Origin: Xenopus tropicalis
Lineage: Eukaryota; Chordata; Amphibia; Anura; Pipidae
DNA length: 64,000 nucleotides
Reading direction: 5' to 3'
Assembly (NCBI RefSeq): GCF_000004195.4
Contig: NC_030683.2
Span: 5,651,815 to 5,715,814, forward strand
Below, in pieces: positions 44,509 to 55,560 of the stretch (positions are counted from its first letter, which is position 1; the number at the start of each line of letters is the position of its first letter). A program made the position numbers and the translations under genes. The notes beneath the pieces were generated by a model that worked only from the letters and a program-made list of their open reading frames with translations, had not been told where the DNA came from and did no database searches.

Positions 44509-45213
44509 ATCTTTATAATGGAACATTCTGTCACAGTGGCACAGATCCTATCTGATCCCCCCATTGTAAGCAGCAGTCCTGCCCTGCTTTATGGCTGAGA
44601 TTCTAGCTATCTGTATAACAGAGCATTCTGTCACAGTGGCACAGATCCTATCTGACCCCCCCCATTGTAAGCAGCAGTCCTGCCCTGCTTTATGGCTGAG
44701 ATTCTAGCTATCTGTATAACAGAGCATTCTGTCACAGTGGCACAGATCCTATCCCCCCCCCATTGTAAGCAGCAGTCCTGCCCTGCTTTATGGCTGAGAT
44801 TCTAGCTATCTGTATAACAGAGCATTCTGTCACAGTGGCACAGATCCTATCTGATCCCCCCATTGTAAGCAGCAGTCCTGCCCTGCTTTATGGCTGAGAT
44901 TCTAGCTATCTGTATAACAGAGCATTCTGTCACAGTGGCACAGATCCAATCTGATCCCCCCATTGTAAGCAGCAGTCCTGCCCTGCTTTATGGCTGAGAT
45001 TCTAGCTATCTGTATAACAGAGCATTCTGTCACAGTGGCACAGATCCTATCTGATCCCCCCCCATTGTAAGCAGCAGTCCTGCCCTGCTTTATGGCTGAG
45101 ATTCTAGCTATCTGTATAACAGAGCATTCTGTCACAGTGGCACAGATCCTATCTGATCCCCCCATTGTAAGCAGCAGTCCTGCCCTGCTTTATGGCTGAG
45201 ATTCTAGCTATCT
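44509..45213. repeat. 100-bp minisatellite, locus 1
   Basis: About seven units of 100 bp: CAGTGGCACAGATCCTATCT, GATCCCCCCATTGTAAGCAG, CAGTCCTGCCCTGCTTTATG, GCTGAGATTCTAGCTATCTG, TATAACAGAGCATTCTGTCA. The first unit is diverged (TATAATGGAACATTCTG), as is the last (CTATCTTTATGATGTAAGG); edge units are commonly older. The array starts and ends at nearly the same phase (ATCTTTAT), so it holds a whole number of units. Confidence 0.98.
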
Positions 45214-46296
45214 TTATGATGTAAGGCAGAAATAATTCACTTTAGTGTGTATGTTATACGAGATGTGATTCGCTATATAGTAATTACTGCCTGCCATTAT
45301 TTGACCTTATAAATCAGTAGGAGTGGCCCCGGCGCCAGTTCGCAGGCACAGATATACAGTTAATCCAGGACAACCCTGAGCAAATAATATTAATTGCTGC
45401 TGTTACTGTCATTATGTATATATTATTAGCATTATTTATACTGTTTCACAAATGCAGTAATGTTTAATGAATGTTTATTGGGACATTGCTTAACATTATA
45501 TTTTATTTATTGGGCAAAATGTTACTTTTGGATCTACTTTAAACTCCGTTTCACAGTACGGAAAGATAAAGAGATTTTCTGAAACCCAACTGTCCCCTTT
45601 GTTAGAAAGTGAGGCAGAATATGAAGCAGGGCAGCTTCCCATCAGGGGTTAAAAGGGGCTCCGAGGTGGGTTTTGCTTGATACACGCTGCGCCTTCTATC
45701 AATACAACGTGGGAATGAAAGCAAATATGTGCCTCTCTCGCCCCTTTGTTGCCTGCGGACAGTCGAATTTAATATTGGGCAGAACATGTGGAGCTGGTGA
45801 AGATCCTGCCGCAGATTGTGCAATGGGCTCCCAACGCGCTCCCTGCCAATCAAAGCCGGAGTTATGGAAGTCATTAGCCCCGACTGTACTTCTCAGGTCC
45901 TGGGAATTCACAGCACAATAAAGTGTGAACAGTGACACCCACAGTAACGGCTAAATATTACTTTTCCCCCCTTGTGAGGTTCCTTTGTATTGAAGGGAAC
46001 ATTGTAGGGTGGAGCCGAGGCAAAAACCAGACGCTGTGATAACATCATGGCTATAGGGTACCCACTTCTGTATCAGGTGCAACCCCCCTATCCAATAGAT
46101 TTAAATGTAAATCCAAATATAAATTTCGGCCTATTATTTATCTGCCCCATTTGGCATTCTTGGTTTAGACTCTAGCAAAAATAGGCTACTATAGGCTGCA
46201 AGATCTTCACCCACAGAGCTTATTTACTCTAGGCCGAGCCCCCCTGCAATAAAGTCTTTGGAGGGGCCCAGCCAAAAGTAGCAAATCCTACCAGAC
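45214..46296. other. Single-copy DNA, no gene seen
   Basis: 45220-45560 is AT-rich (TATATAGTAATTACTGCCTG; GAGCAAATAATATTAATTGC). 45600-45930 has three overlapping open frames of about 80-90 codons on both strands (for example GAGGCAGAATATGAAGCAGG, GCACAATAAAGTGTGAAC at the end). Overlap on both strands speaks against coding, and a constrained non-coding block is as likely. Confidence 0.4.
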
Positions 46297-46800
46297 TTTG
46301 GCTCTGGGTCGGACTGGGCCCATGGGGCACCGGGAAAAAAATGGCCCGGCCCAGACTTGATCCCTGCTGGCCCCTTCCACCGGTCTGCAGATCTGCCTCT
46401 CCCAACACACCGAAGGTAAGAATAAAGTATGTATGCTTGGGGGAGGGGGTTGGCTAGGTGGCGGGGGCCACAGCGGGGGGGTATAGGGGCTACAGTGGGG
46501 GTTCCTTTCGGGTGGCGGGGAGGCACCCGGCACCCCCCAGTCTGACCTTCGCTGGTCCCCTTCTCTTTACTTGCTCTCTTGTCCCCTGATCTGCTCGTGT
46601 ATAGCTTATGCAATAATAGAACAAGCGGACACCACAACCTGGACCCCCCAACCGGGGCCACAGGGGGGATCCCTTCGGGGGGTGTGGGGAGTGGTCCTGC
46701 ACCCCCCAGTCTGACTTTCGCTGGCCCCCTTCCCTCCACCTGCTCTCTTGTCCCCCGATCTGCTGGCATATAGCTCATACAATAATAGAACAAAAGTTCT
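46297..46800. mobile_element. Repeat fragment with a 169-bp internal duplication
   Basis: GGGTCGGACTGGGCCCATGG, CACCGGGAAAAAAATGGCCC and GGCCCAGACTTGATCCCTGC resemble a hAT-type family with CAGTGTCGGACTGGGCC ends. Within it CCCCCCAGTCTGACCTTCGC (about 46533) recurs as CCCCCCAGTCTGACTTTCGC (about 46702), 169 bp later, with TGCTCTCTTGTCCCC and CAATAATAGAACAA downstream in both. The 189-codon minus-strand frame here follows the duplication and is not called. Confidence 0.55.
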
Positions 46801-47859
46801 ATCTTGATCTATTGTTGATCTTTATTTAAGGACTCAGCTTGTTCCGTTATTATCCAAGATCCCATTTTCCATTATAAAAATGAAAAAAAAAACTGTACAA
46901 ACAAGGGTTAATTCTTAAGATATTTTGGCACTGATGGCATTAATGTGGACCTTCGTCTCTTGTGTCCCTTGCACCCAACTCACTATCTCCCTGTGTTCCA
47001 CTGTACCAGCTTGGGAACCATTGCTCTGGGTTCTAGAGGTTCTGGACTGCAGAGTGGACAGTTCTGCCCCATACTCTATGGTCTGAGCTTGGCTTTACTG
47101 TAGACCGAGCCGATACATTGGTCTCTGATATGGGATGAGGCAGCTATAGCATATCTCAGCTTGTGTTAGGCCTGCCTCTTTCCCAATCTCCATAGTGCAG
47201 TTGTGCAACGTTCCAAGGCCCCGAATTGGAAACAGAAACGATTTTCGAGTTCTGCCTAAGGACCAACACATGGAGAAGCCGTCGGGCTGACAGCCCTGGC
47301 ACAAACACGAGAGCGCTCCATGCACAAATCCTGATAACCCCCTGACATAACAAAACTTTTTTTGTTGTTTGTTTTCTAAATATTGCTCTGGTGTCAAAGC
47401 GTTCCAGAACCGGCACCAAGGGGGCACGGGGGGATGATTGGTGCTGAAAAGCCTCTGACCTCCGGGCAAATGCTGGTTTCTTGGTGTTAATCAATCTCAG
47501 AAGAGATCTCCAATAAACTCTGATAAAGTCGATAGAGAAAGAGAGTAAATTGGTTTCACATTTTTCTCACAGCGTTGGGGCTGGATTTTACTCACAAACA
47601 ATAAAATATGAAAGTGCCCAAGTTTGGGAGTAGATGGGAATCTACTAATGTTTGGTTCCACCTAAGAACCAGACAGAAGATATCTAATACCTGAGAAACT
47701 CAGAATAATTGCTAAATCAGCACCGTGCGTCTTGTTCCATGTAGAGGTCCCACAATCCAATATACTTCATGACTGGAGCCATCCTGCAGTAAAAAAGATG
47801 TCAAAGAAGTCTATGAAGATCCAGTGTAGGACTGGCCCATAAAGGTACCAGGAAAACTC
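46801..47859. other. Single-copy DNA, no gene called
   Basis: Two overlapping minus-strand frames of 124 and 112 codons lie at 47095-47494 in different phases. Neither shows a domain, and two phases cannot both be genes. The shared DNA (GCTTCTCCATGTGTTGGTCC on the minus strand; GAGCGCTCCATGCACAAATC) is non-repetitive. If it matters, it may be as conserved non-coding sequence or an exon of an unrecognised gene. Confidence 0.4.
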
Positions 47860-48895
47860 CTTATGGGTCCAGATGTCAGTGCTCATTTAACCATATGGTC
47901 TTGTATGCCTGTAATATGGTTATCCCGAGCTTCTGGATGCTTAGCCAACCATCCTACCTTGCATGCCTGTGCTCTGGTCAATCCCCAACTTCTGGTAGGT
48001 TTAGGTGTCAGTGAGTCCTACTGCTCACCCAACCATCCTATCTTATATGGTTATACCATGGTCAACCCCCAACTGCTGGTTAATCCAGGTGTCAGTGAAC
48101 CTTACTGCTCATCAAGCCATTGTGCCTTACATGTCTAAATTATAGTAAACCCCCAATACTTGGTTAATCTAGGTGTCATTGAGTTCTGCTGTTCACCCTT
48201 GCATGCCTATACCATGGTTAATACCCAAATCTTGGTTAATTCAGGTGGCAGTCAACCCTACTGCTCATCCGGTTATCTGGCCATACATGTCTAAATCATG
48301 GTCAATCCCCAACTTCTGGTTAATCCAGGTGTCAGTGAACCCTACTGCTCACCCAACTATCCTACCTTGTATGCCTATACCATGGTCATCCCCAACTCCT
48401 GGTTAATCCAAGTGTCATTGAGCCCTACTGCTCACCCAACCACCCTACCTTGTATGCCTATACCATGTTCAATCCCCAACTCCTGGTTATAATCCAGGTG
48501 TCAGTGAACCCTACTGCTCATCCGGTTATCTGGCCATACATGTCTAAATCATGGTCAATCCCCAACTTCTGGTTAATCCAGGTGTCAGTGAACCCTACTG
48601 CTCACCCAACTATCCTACCTTGTATGCCTATACCATGGTCATCCCCAACTCCTGGTTAATCCAAGTGTCATTGAGCCCTACTGCTCACCCAACCACCCTA
48701 CCTTGTATGCCTATACCATGGTCAATCCCCAACTCCTGGTTATAATCCAGGTGTCAGTGAACCCTACTGCTCACCCAACCATCCTACCTTGCATGCCTAT
48801 ACCATGGTCAACCCCCAACTCCTGGTTAATCCAGGTGTCAGTGAGTCCTACTTCTCACCCAGACATCTGGCCTTGCATGCCTAGATCATGGTAAA
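47860..48895. repeat. 84-bp minisatellite with 253-bp higher-order unit
   Basis: Units of about 84 bp: CCAACTCCTGGTTAATCCAG, GTGTCAGTGAACCCTACTGC, TCACCCAACCATCCTACCTT, GTATGCCTATACCATGGTCA, ATCC. At the left the units are diverged (47870-48240). The block 48298-48550 is repeated almost exactly at 48551-48803, a 253-bp shift containing three units, one of which has an extra base (GGTTATAATCCAGG). So the recent amplification step was by trimers. Confidence 0.95.
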
Positions 48896-49991
48896 TCTCC
48901 TTTTCTGTATGAGAACAAGGGACGTTAATTTTAGAAGGTTTACATAAGAGAGAAGTAAAGTAAAGTCCATGTGTGGTCTATGGTTTTCTGGTAGGTTTCT
49001 GGCTCCCAGGACTTTACTCAAGAAACTATAAACCTGGGGGAAGCTTCTCTTGCCCAAATATTGGCAGGTCGAAATAAAATGAAATGCCCCACTCCCAAAA
49101 CTAAAACCCTTGCATATATGAAAGGCTAAAAGTCAACAAAAGAAGAAGACAATGGCGGAAAGTTAGGGAATGGCTGATGTTGGATCAATGAAGAGAAGTC
49201 CTTAAGAGAGATGACTCTAGAAGTTGAGTGGTGTTATTTGTGTCATTACATTTGTCTGGTTCTGACTTCACAGCCGAGACAATTAGACATGATATGGAGG
49301 AGCCAATCAGGGGATCTGGCTGACATGCATGTTCTGCCAACATATTCTGCAGAATTCCTTCCAGATGTTGTCTCCTGTTTTCCTTTGGATGTGGGTTTTT
49401 CTTCTGCAATTTTGTTGCTTCGCTGCGCAGATTACAGTCTCTTCTTAAATCTCACCATTATTACCGTCTCTTAGCCCCATTGGCCAGTAGCCATACAGAA
49501 TAAAAACGTTTGCCGTTCCCCCACATTCTGTATATAATATACTGAGTATTGGTCCTGGGGCTCCTTTACTGACGGGCATTAGATTAGACAGTTTGGCCAA
49601 GATCTGCTTGGTTGGTGATCCCCTTGCTTGCAGGCCATTGGATTGTGCATTAATGTGCAGATCTGGTCCTCGACCCATCAGATATTGGTCAGGTAGGGCC
49701 CCATACACGGGCCAATAAGCTACCAGCCTGGTCCATCGCCAGCTTTTATCTCAGGAACATTCCCCACTACTTCCTCCAAATGAGACTTCAGAAGCCCAAA
49801 CTATTACTTCCTACCCACAGAATACCTGGAAGTGAAAATTCAGAAAGATCATTACTTCCTTCCACTTGGGACATCAAGAACGTGCACAACTTCTTCTTCT
49901 CTCTCCTTCCCAATGAGACATCAAAAGAATGTAAAGAACAGTCATTTTCAACCAGTGGGATGTTAATATGAGATATCATGAATGAGACGTA
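48896..49991. other. Single-copy DNA, no gene seen
   Basis: No tandem or transposon signature. Opposed frames of about 74-87 codons at 49185-49474 and 49445-49708, and 63-codon frames at 49780-49979, overlap on both strands. 49540-49720 (GGCATTAGATTAGACAGTTT; CATACACGGGCCAATAAGC) may hold a fragment of a Harbinger-like element. Confidence 0.4.
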
Positions 49992-51622
49992 TATCCTATC
50001 TGATTCCCCCCATTGTAAGCAGCAGTCCTGCCCTGCTTTATGGCTGAGATTCTAGCTATCTGTATAACAGAGCATTCTGTCACAGTGGCACAGATCCTAT
50101 CTGATCCCCCCATTGTAAGCAGCAGTCCTGCCCTGCTTTATGGCTGAGATTCTAGCTATCTGTATAACAGAGCATTCTGTCACAGTGGCACAGATCCTAT
50201 CTGATCCCCCATTGTAAGCAGCAGTCCTGCCCTGCTTTATGGCTGAGATTCTAGCTATCTGTATAACAGAGCATTCTGTCACAGTGGCACAGATCCTATC
50301 TGATCCCCCCATTGTAAGCAGCAGTCCTGCCCTGCTTTATGGCTGAGATTCTAGCTATCTGTATAACAGAGCATTCTGTCACAGTGGCACAGATCCTATC
50401 TGATCCCCCCATTGTAAGCAGCAGTCCTGCCCTGCTTTATGGCTGAGATTCTAGCTATCTGTATAACAGAGCATTCTGTCACAGTGGCACAGATCCTATC
50501 TGATCCCCCCATTGTAAGCAGCAGTCCTGCCCTGCTTTATGGCTGAGATTCTAGCTATCTGTATAACAGAGCATTCTGTCACAGTGGCACAGATCCTATC
50601 TGATCCCCCCCATTGTAAGCAGCAGTCCTGCCCTGCTTTATGGCTGAGATTCTAGCTATCTGTATAACAGAGCATTCTGTCACAGTGGCACAGATCCTAT
50701 CTGATCCCCCCATTGTAAGCAGCAGTCCTGCCCTGCTTTATGGCTGAGATTCTAGCTATCTGTATAACAGAGCATTCTGTCACAGTGGCACAGATCCTAT
50801 CTGATCCCCCCATTGTAAGCAGCAGTCCTGCCCTGCTTTATGGCTGAGATTCTAGCTATCTGTATAACAGAGCATTCTGTCACAGTGGCACAGATCCTAT
50901 CTGATCCCCCCATTGTAAGCAGCAGTCCTGCCCTGCTTTATGGCTGAGATTCTAGCTATCTGTATAACAGAGCATTCTGTCACAGTGGCACAGATCCTAT
51001 CTGATCCCCCATTGTAAGCAGCAGTCCTGCCCTGCTTTATGGCTGAGATTCTAGCTATCTGTATAACAGAGCATTCTGTCACAGTGGCACAGACCCCTAT
51101 CTGATCCCCTCATTGTAAGCAGCAGTCCTGCCCTGCTTTAATGGCTGAGATTCCTAGCTATCTGTATAACAGAGCATTCTGTCACAGTGGCACAGATCCT
51201 ATCTGATCCCCCCATTGTAAGCAGCAGTCCTGCCCTGCTTTAATGGCTGAGATTCTAGCTATCTGTATAACAGAAGCATTCTGTCACAGTGGCACAGATC
51301 CTATCTGATCCCCCCATTGTAAGCAGCAGTCCTGCCCTGCTTTATGGCTGAGATTCTAGCTATCTGTATAACAGAGCATTCTGTCACAGTGGCACAGATC
51401 CTATCTGATCCCCCATTGTAAGCAGGCAGTCCTGCCTGCTTTATGGCTGAGATTCTAGCTATCTGTATAACAGAGCATTCTGTCACAGTGGCAGAGATCC
51501 TATCTGATCCCCCCATTGTAAGCAGCAGTCCTGCCCTGCTTTATGGCTGAGATTCTAGCTATCTGTATAACAGAGCATTCTGTCACAGTGGCACAGATCC
51601 TATCTGATCTGATCCCCATTGT
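49992..51622. repeat. 100-bp minisatellite, locus 2
   Basis: About 16 units of the same 100-bp repeat as 44509-45213. It starts mid-unit at ATCCTATCTGATTCCCCCC and ends with a broken CTATCTGATCTGATCCCCAT. Internal units are almost identical to those at locus 1, so the two arrays have exchanged sequence or share a recent origin. 51090-51300 and about 51420 contain single-base insertions and losses that look like noise (TTTAATGGCTGAG, AGCAGGCAG). Confidence 0.97.
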
Positions 51623-52525
51623 CCTGAAGGGAGCAGACAAAAACTAAAACAGTTGGAGAGTATGGATATAATAAGTATCTGGAAACTGCTCAGAACTAAT
51701 TTATTGCATATAAAAATAAATGGGGGTTTTATGGGACGAGAGCGTCTGTTTAATCACTTCTCCACCTTACTAAACATTACACAATCATTTTGGGCACTCG
51801 AGTGCCTGTAATAAAACAGAGCGGCGTGCATTAGCGCTTCGAAGGGTTAAACTGGCCGTATGCCAGAAGGAGAGCTGGCAAATCCCGCCCGTGCCTTATC
51901 GTATATCCCCATACGCCAAACTGATTCCGCTTCTCTCGCCCTTTGATGTGCGAGTGTGCGCTTTATATAAAAGGATCAGTGTAAGTCACTCCAAACACAG
52001 ACCCAAAAGCGAAAAAAAAAAAAAACCGTCTCCGTAATGAGATTGAAACTTACAAAACACAGAAGCAAATGTGGCTTTAATACATTGTTATGACCCTTTA
52101 TAGGGTTGGAAATTACTCTTCAAAACTGATTCTGGCCGGACTTCAGAGCACGGGGGATTCTGGGATACCGCAGAGTGACTTTGACTAGTAAGTTGGTATT
52201 GCAGGAATTTTTTAATTTCCTGTAACACAACAATCCCAGTGCATTGAGGATCCGCTGGTGCGGCAGCGCCGGCCCTGGAAGGGAGCACCTCTCCGCCCCC
52301 CTTAGCCAAACACGTCCATAAAATAAACTATCTAGGGAAGCCTGAAGGATTCTGGTTGAAGGGCGCCCTCCGGGGTTCCGCAGAGTCATTCTGGGACAGA
52401 GATTCATCCCAAGGGATTTCATTCCGTCATCCAATTTAGAACAAATTTGTGGTCTGTTCATTAAGGCGACCAGTAACAGCCCAATCCAGCGACGACGGAT
52501 TTTACGGGCAATCGGCTGCTCGACG
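51623..52525. other. Single-copy DNA, candidate regulatory content
   Basis: 51700-51980 is non-repetitive with GGGCACTCGAGTGCCTGTAA (the palindrome GGCACTCGAGTGCC), GCGTGCATTAGCGCTTCGAA and CCGTATGCCAGAAGG. 52016-52025 is an A-run. 52088-52587 carries overlapping minus-strand frames (73 and 155 codons) without recognisable domains. No gene called. Confidence 0.4.
51964..51974 (+). promoter_or_regulatory. TATA-box-like site
   Basis: TATATAAAAGG is a full match to the TATA-box consensus, preceded by GTGCGAGTGTGCGCTT and lying in single-copy DNA. A GT-type donor-like GTGTAAGT follows at 51980. In AT-rich vertebrate DNA such matches are common, and no open frame of note lies downstream. Confidence 0.15.
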
Positions 52526-52604
52526 TTAAAGGGAAACTTCACCCCAAAAGCTTTTTTTTTTGCATTGTGAAACAAAACTGCATTCAATGTCCGTTAATTA
52601 AACA
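52526..52604 (+). mobile_element. T2-type MITE terminus fragment
   Basis: TTAAAGGGAAACTTCACCCC at 52526 matches the TTAAAGGRR-type end of T2 elements, followed by AAAAGC and a T-run. The rest of the element is not seen before the 112-bp array starts. It may be the left edge of a T2 element in which the array arose. Confidence 0.5.
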
Positions 52605-53545
52605 TGTTTTGTACCCCTTATTGGGGCAGAAGAGCCCTATTGGGTTTATTTCATGGTTAAACGATTCCCTTTTCTCTGTAATAATAAAACAGTACCTGTA
52701 CTTGATCCCAACTAAGATATAATTACCCCTTATTGGGGCAGAACAGCCCTATTGGGTTTATTTCATGGTTAAATGATTCCCTTTTCTCTGTAATAATAAA
52801 ACAGTACCTGTACTTGATCCCAACTAAGATATAATTACCCCTTATTGGGGGCAGAACAGCCCTATTGGGTTTATTTCATGGTTAAATGATTCCCTTTTCT
52901 CTGTAATAATAAAACAGTACCTGTACTTGATCCCAACTAAGATATAATTACCCCTTATTGGGGCAGAACAGCCCTATTGGGTTTATTTCATGGTTAAATG
53001 ATTCCCTTTTCTCTGTAATAATAAAACAGTACCTGTACTTGATCCCAACTAAGATATAATTACCCCTTATTGGGGCAGAACAGCCCTATTGGGTTTATTT
53101 AATGGTTAAATGATTCCCTTTCTCTGTAATAATAAAACAGTACCTGTACTTGATCCCAACTAAGATATAATTACCCCTTATTGGGGGCAGAACAGCCCTA
53201 TTGGGTTTATTTCATGGTTAAATGATTCCCTTTTCTCTGTAATAATAAAACAGTACCTGTACTTGATCCCAACTAAGATATAATTACCCCTTATTGGGGC
53301 AGAACAGCCCTATTGGGTTTATTTCATGGTTAAATGATTCCCTTTTCTCTGTAATAATAAAACAGTACCTGTACTTGATCCCAACTAAGATATAATTACC
53401 CCTTATTGGGGCAGAACAGCCCTATTGGGTTTATTTAATGGTTAAATGATTCCCTTTTCTCTGTAATAATAAAACAGTACCTGTACTTGATCCCAACTAA
53501 GATATAATTACCCCTTATTGGGGCAGACCATTGAGTTTATTTAAT
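52605..53545. repeat. 112-bp minisatellite
   Basis: About 8.4 units: GGTTAAATGATTCCCTTTTC, TCTGTAATAATAAAACAGTA, CCTGTACTTGATCCCAACTA, AGATATAATTACCCCTTATT, GGGGCAGAACAGCCCTATTG, GGTTTATTTCAT. Units differ by a G-run of 4 or 5, CAT/AAT and one missing T (53119). The first (TTTTGTACCCCTTATTGG) and last (GCAGACCATTGAGTTTATTT) are diverged edge units. Young array, non-coding. Confidence 0.97.
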
Positions 53546-53547
53546 GT

Positions 53548-53865
53548 TTAAAGGGGTTCTTTACCTTCATATACTTCATATACAAAATTTTAGTATATAA
53601 TAGAATGGCCTGTTGTTAGGAAGTTGTCAATTGGTCTTCATTTTTTATAGTTTTTGAGTTACTTGCCTTCTTCTTCTGCCTCTTTGCAGCTTTCAAATGG
53701 GGGTCACTGACCCCGGCAGCCAAACCCTATTGCTCTGTGAGGCTCCAGTTTTATTGTTATTGTTACTTTTTTGTTACTTATCTATTTATATTTCTGTCCT
53801 TCTTTCAAACCAATGTATGGTTGCTAGGTTCAATTGGACCGTAGCAACCAGATAGCTCGGATTCT
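53548..53865 (-). mobile_element. T2-type MITE, copy in reverse orientation
   Basis: Starts TTAAAGGGGTTCTTTACCTTC at 53548, the T2-type terminus, and matches 55190-55530 in reverse complement: CAATTGGTCTTCATTTTTTA, GCTTTCAAATGGGGGTCACT, CTGTGAGGCTCCAGTTTTAT, GGTTGCTAGG. It breaks off near CCAGATAGCTCGG, so one end is missing. It directly abuts the 112-bp array. Confidence 0.82.
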
Positions 53866-54414
53866 TTTTTCCCGATTTGCAAAAACGAAGGCGCAACTTT
53901 TTCAGGATACTATGCGACAAAACGGCTAAAAGAAAAATAGGTTTGTACGTGAAAAACCCGCCGAGCAGGTCCCGGGCAGCGATTACCCAAGTTGCAATAA
54001 AACACAAGTTAATACTCTATACATTAAATAATTGTTATTATCATTTGAATCACCCTGCAATTAACCTGGTAACGAAATAAAAAAAAAAAAAAGGAGATAA
54101 ATTTTTTATCCCATGGATTAAAACCTGTTCTGTTTGGGAAAATGGTACAGGGGATAAATAATACCTATAAAAATCCGCAGTAATCGCATTGTTTGAAGCC
54201 GTAATTAGGGCACAAACGATCCCAAAGTAAATAACGATGCAAGGACGGGGGTTGCTCGCAGGGAAAATAAAGCCTCTCGTCTGGGAAATAACCATTTTCT
54301 CACACTTTGATGCTCTTGTTGAACTGCAACTCCCCGGCAGGCAGCTTGGAACTTGCACCCAATTTAAGATGCAAAATGCAATGATTCAATATGAGACAGA
54401 CCCCCCCTATGTAA
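53866..54414. other. Single-copy DNA, possibly regulatory
   Basis: Non-repetitive: ACGAAGGCGCAACTTTTTCA, AACCCGCCGAGCAGG, AAAATCCGCAGTAATCGCAT, GTTTGAAGCCGTAATTAGGG. An A-run lies at 54080-54092. Opposed frames of about 70-100 codons overlap; none is convincing. Confidence 0.4.
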
Positions 54415-55073
54415 TTAAAGGCACTAAGTTTGCCCAGGAGCAGTAACCCATAGCAACCAATAAGATGCTTGCTTTTAAACAGGTGATGAGGTAAATACTA
54501 CCTGCCGATTGGTTGCTATGGGTTTCTGCTCCTGGGCAAACTTACCCCTATATAATAAAAGGCAATAAAGTTGCCCAGGAGTGGTAACCAATAAAATGCT
54601 TGCTTTTAAACAGGTGACCTGTAAATTTGTAGATTGTATCGGTTACTGATTGCTTTATATGTTACTCTGTATGTCCAATGTATGTAACCCACTTATTGTA
54701 CAGCGCTGCGGGATATGTTGGCGCTTTATAAATAAATAATAATAATGCTTCCCGCTGATTGGTTGCTATGGGATGCTGCTCCTGGGCAAACTTACCCCTA
54801 TATAATAAAAAGCACTAAAGTTGCCCAGGAGCAATAACCCATAGCAACCAATTAGCTGCTTGCTTTTAAACAGGTGACTGGTAAATGCTACCTGCTGATT
54901 GGTTGCTGCTCCTTGGCAAACTTACCTCTATATAATAAAAGGCACTAAAGTTGCCCAGGAGTGTAACCAATAGCAACCAGTAAGCTGCTTGCTTTTAAAC
55001 AGGGGACCTGTACATGCTTCCCGCTGATTGGTTGCTATGGGTTACTGCTCCCGGGCAAACTTAGTGCCTTTAA
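54415..55073. mobile_element. T2-like MITE with internally multiplied hairpin core
   Basis: Outer ends TTAAAGGCACTAAGTTTGCC and, inverted, GGGCAAACTTAGTGCCTTTAA, with TTAA at both tips (54415-54418; 55070-55073) and further symmetry outside (ATGTAA / TTACAT). Inside, the hairpin core GCCCAGGAGCAGTAACCCAT ... ATTGGTTGCTATGGG occurs four times, joined by linkers such as ACCCCTATATAATAAAAGGC. Core two is interrupted by a SINE tail (about 54620-54748). The arrangement is one MITE in which the middle has become a short tandem array. Confidence 0.82.
54620..54748 (+). mobile_element. SINE 3' tail fragment
   Basis: TGTAGATTGTATCGG followed by TGTAACCCACTTATTGTACA, GCGCTGCGGGATATGTTGGC and GCTTTATAAATAAATAATAA. 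This is the 3' part of a tRNA-related SINE well known in frogs, ending in an A/T-rich tail. Inserted within one repeat of the MITE core. Confidence 0.75.
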
Positions 55074-55114
55074 TTACATAACCCTCTATATTGTGTATTG
55101 GTGATGCTATATGT

Positions 55115-55560
55115 TCACCTTTGAGTTAACTTTTATTATGACGGAGAGAGTGATATTCTGAGTCAATATGCAGTTGGTCTTCATTTTTTATTATCTTTAT
55201 TTTTTTAATTATTTCACTTTCTGTTCAGCAGCTCTCCGGTTTGGAGTTTCAGCAGCTATCTGGTTGCTAGGGTGCAAATTATCTTAGTAACCAGGGAGCG
55301 GTTTGAATGAGAGACTGGTATATGAATAGGGGAGGGGCTGAATAGAAAGATAAGGGATAAAAAGTAACAATAACAATAAAACTGGAGCCTCACAGAGCAA
55401 TAGGGTTTGGCTGCCGGGGTCAGTGACCCCCATTTGAAAGCTGGAAAGAGGCAGAAGAAGGGAAATAATTCAAAAACTATAAACAATAAATAATGAAGAC
55501 CAATTGAAAAGTTGCTAGGAATAGGTCATTGTATAACATAGGAAAAGTTAATTTTACTTT
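55115..55560 (+). mobile_element. T2-type MITE, most complete copy
   Basis: Begins near CACCTTTGAGTTAACTTTTA, runs through GACGGAGAGAGTGATATTCT, TTCAGCAGCTCTCCGGTTTG, GGTTGCTAGGGTGCAAATTA, GAGAGACTGGTATATGAATA, GGGGTCAGTGACCCCCATTT (a palindromic block), and ends near AGACCAATTGAAAAGTTGCT and AAAGTTAATTTTACTTTTAC. The family's TTAAAGGGG tips are worn away on both sides. About 445 bp, non-coding; related to 15565, 24600 and 53548. Confidence 0.82.

Noticed and set aside
47095..47494. Two minus-strand frames of 124 and 112 codons in single-copy DNA
   Set aside because: They overlap in different phases and show no recognisable domain. One could be real, but nothing in the sequence favours it.
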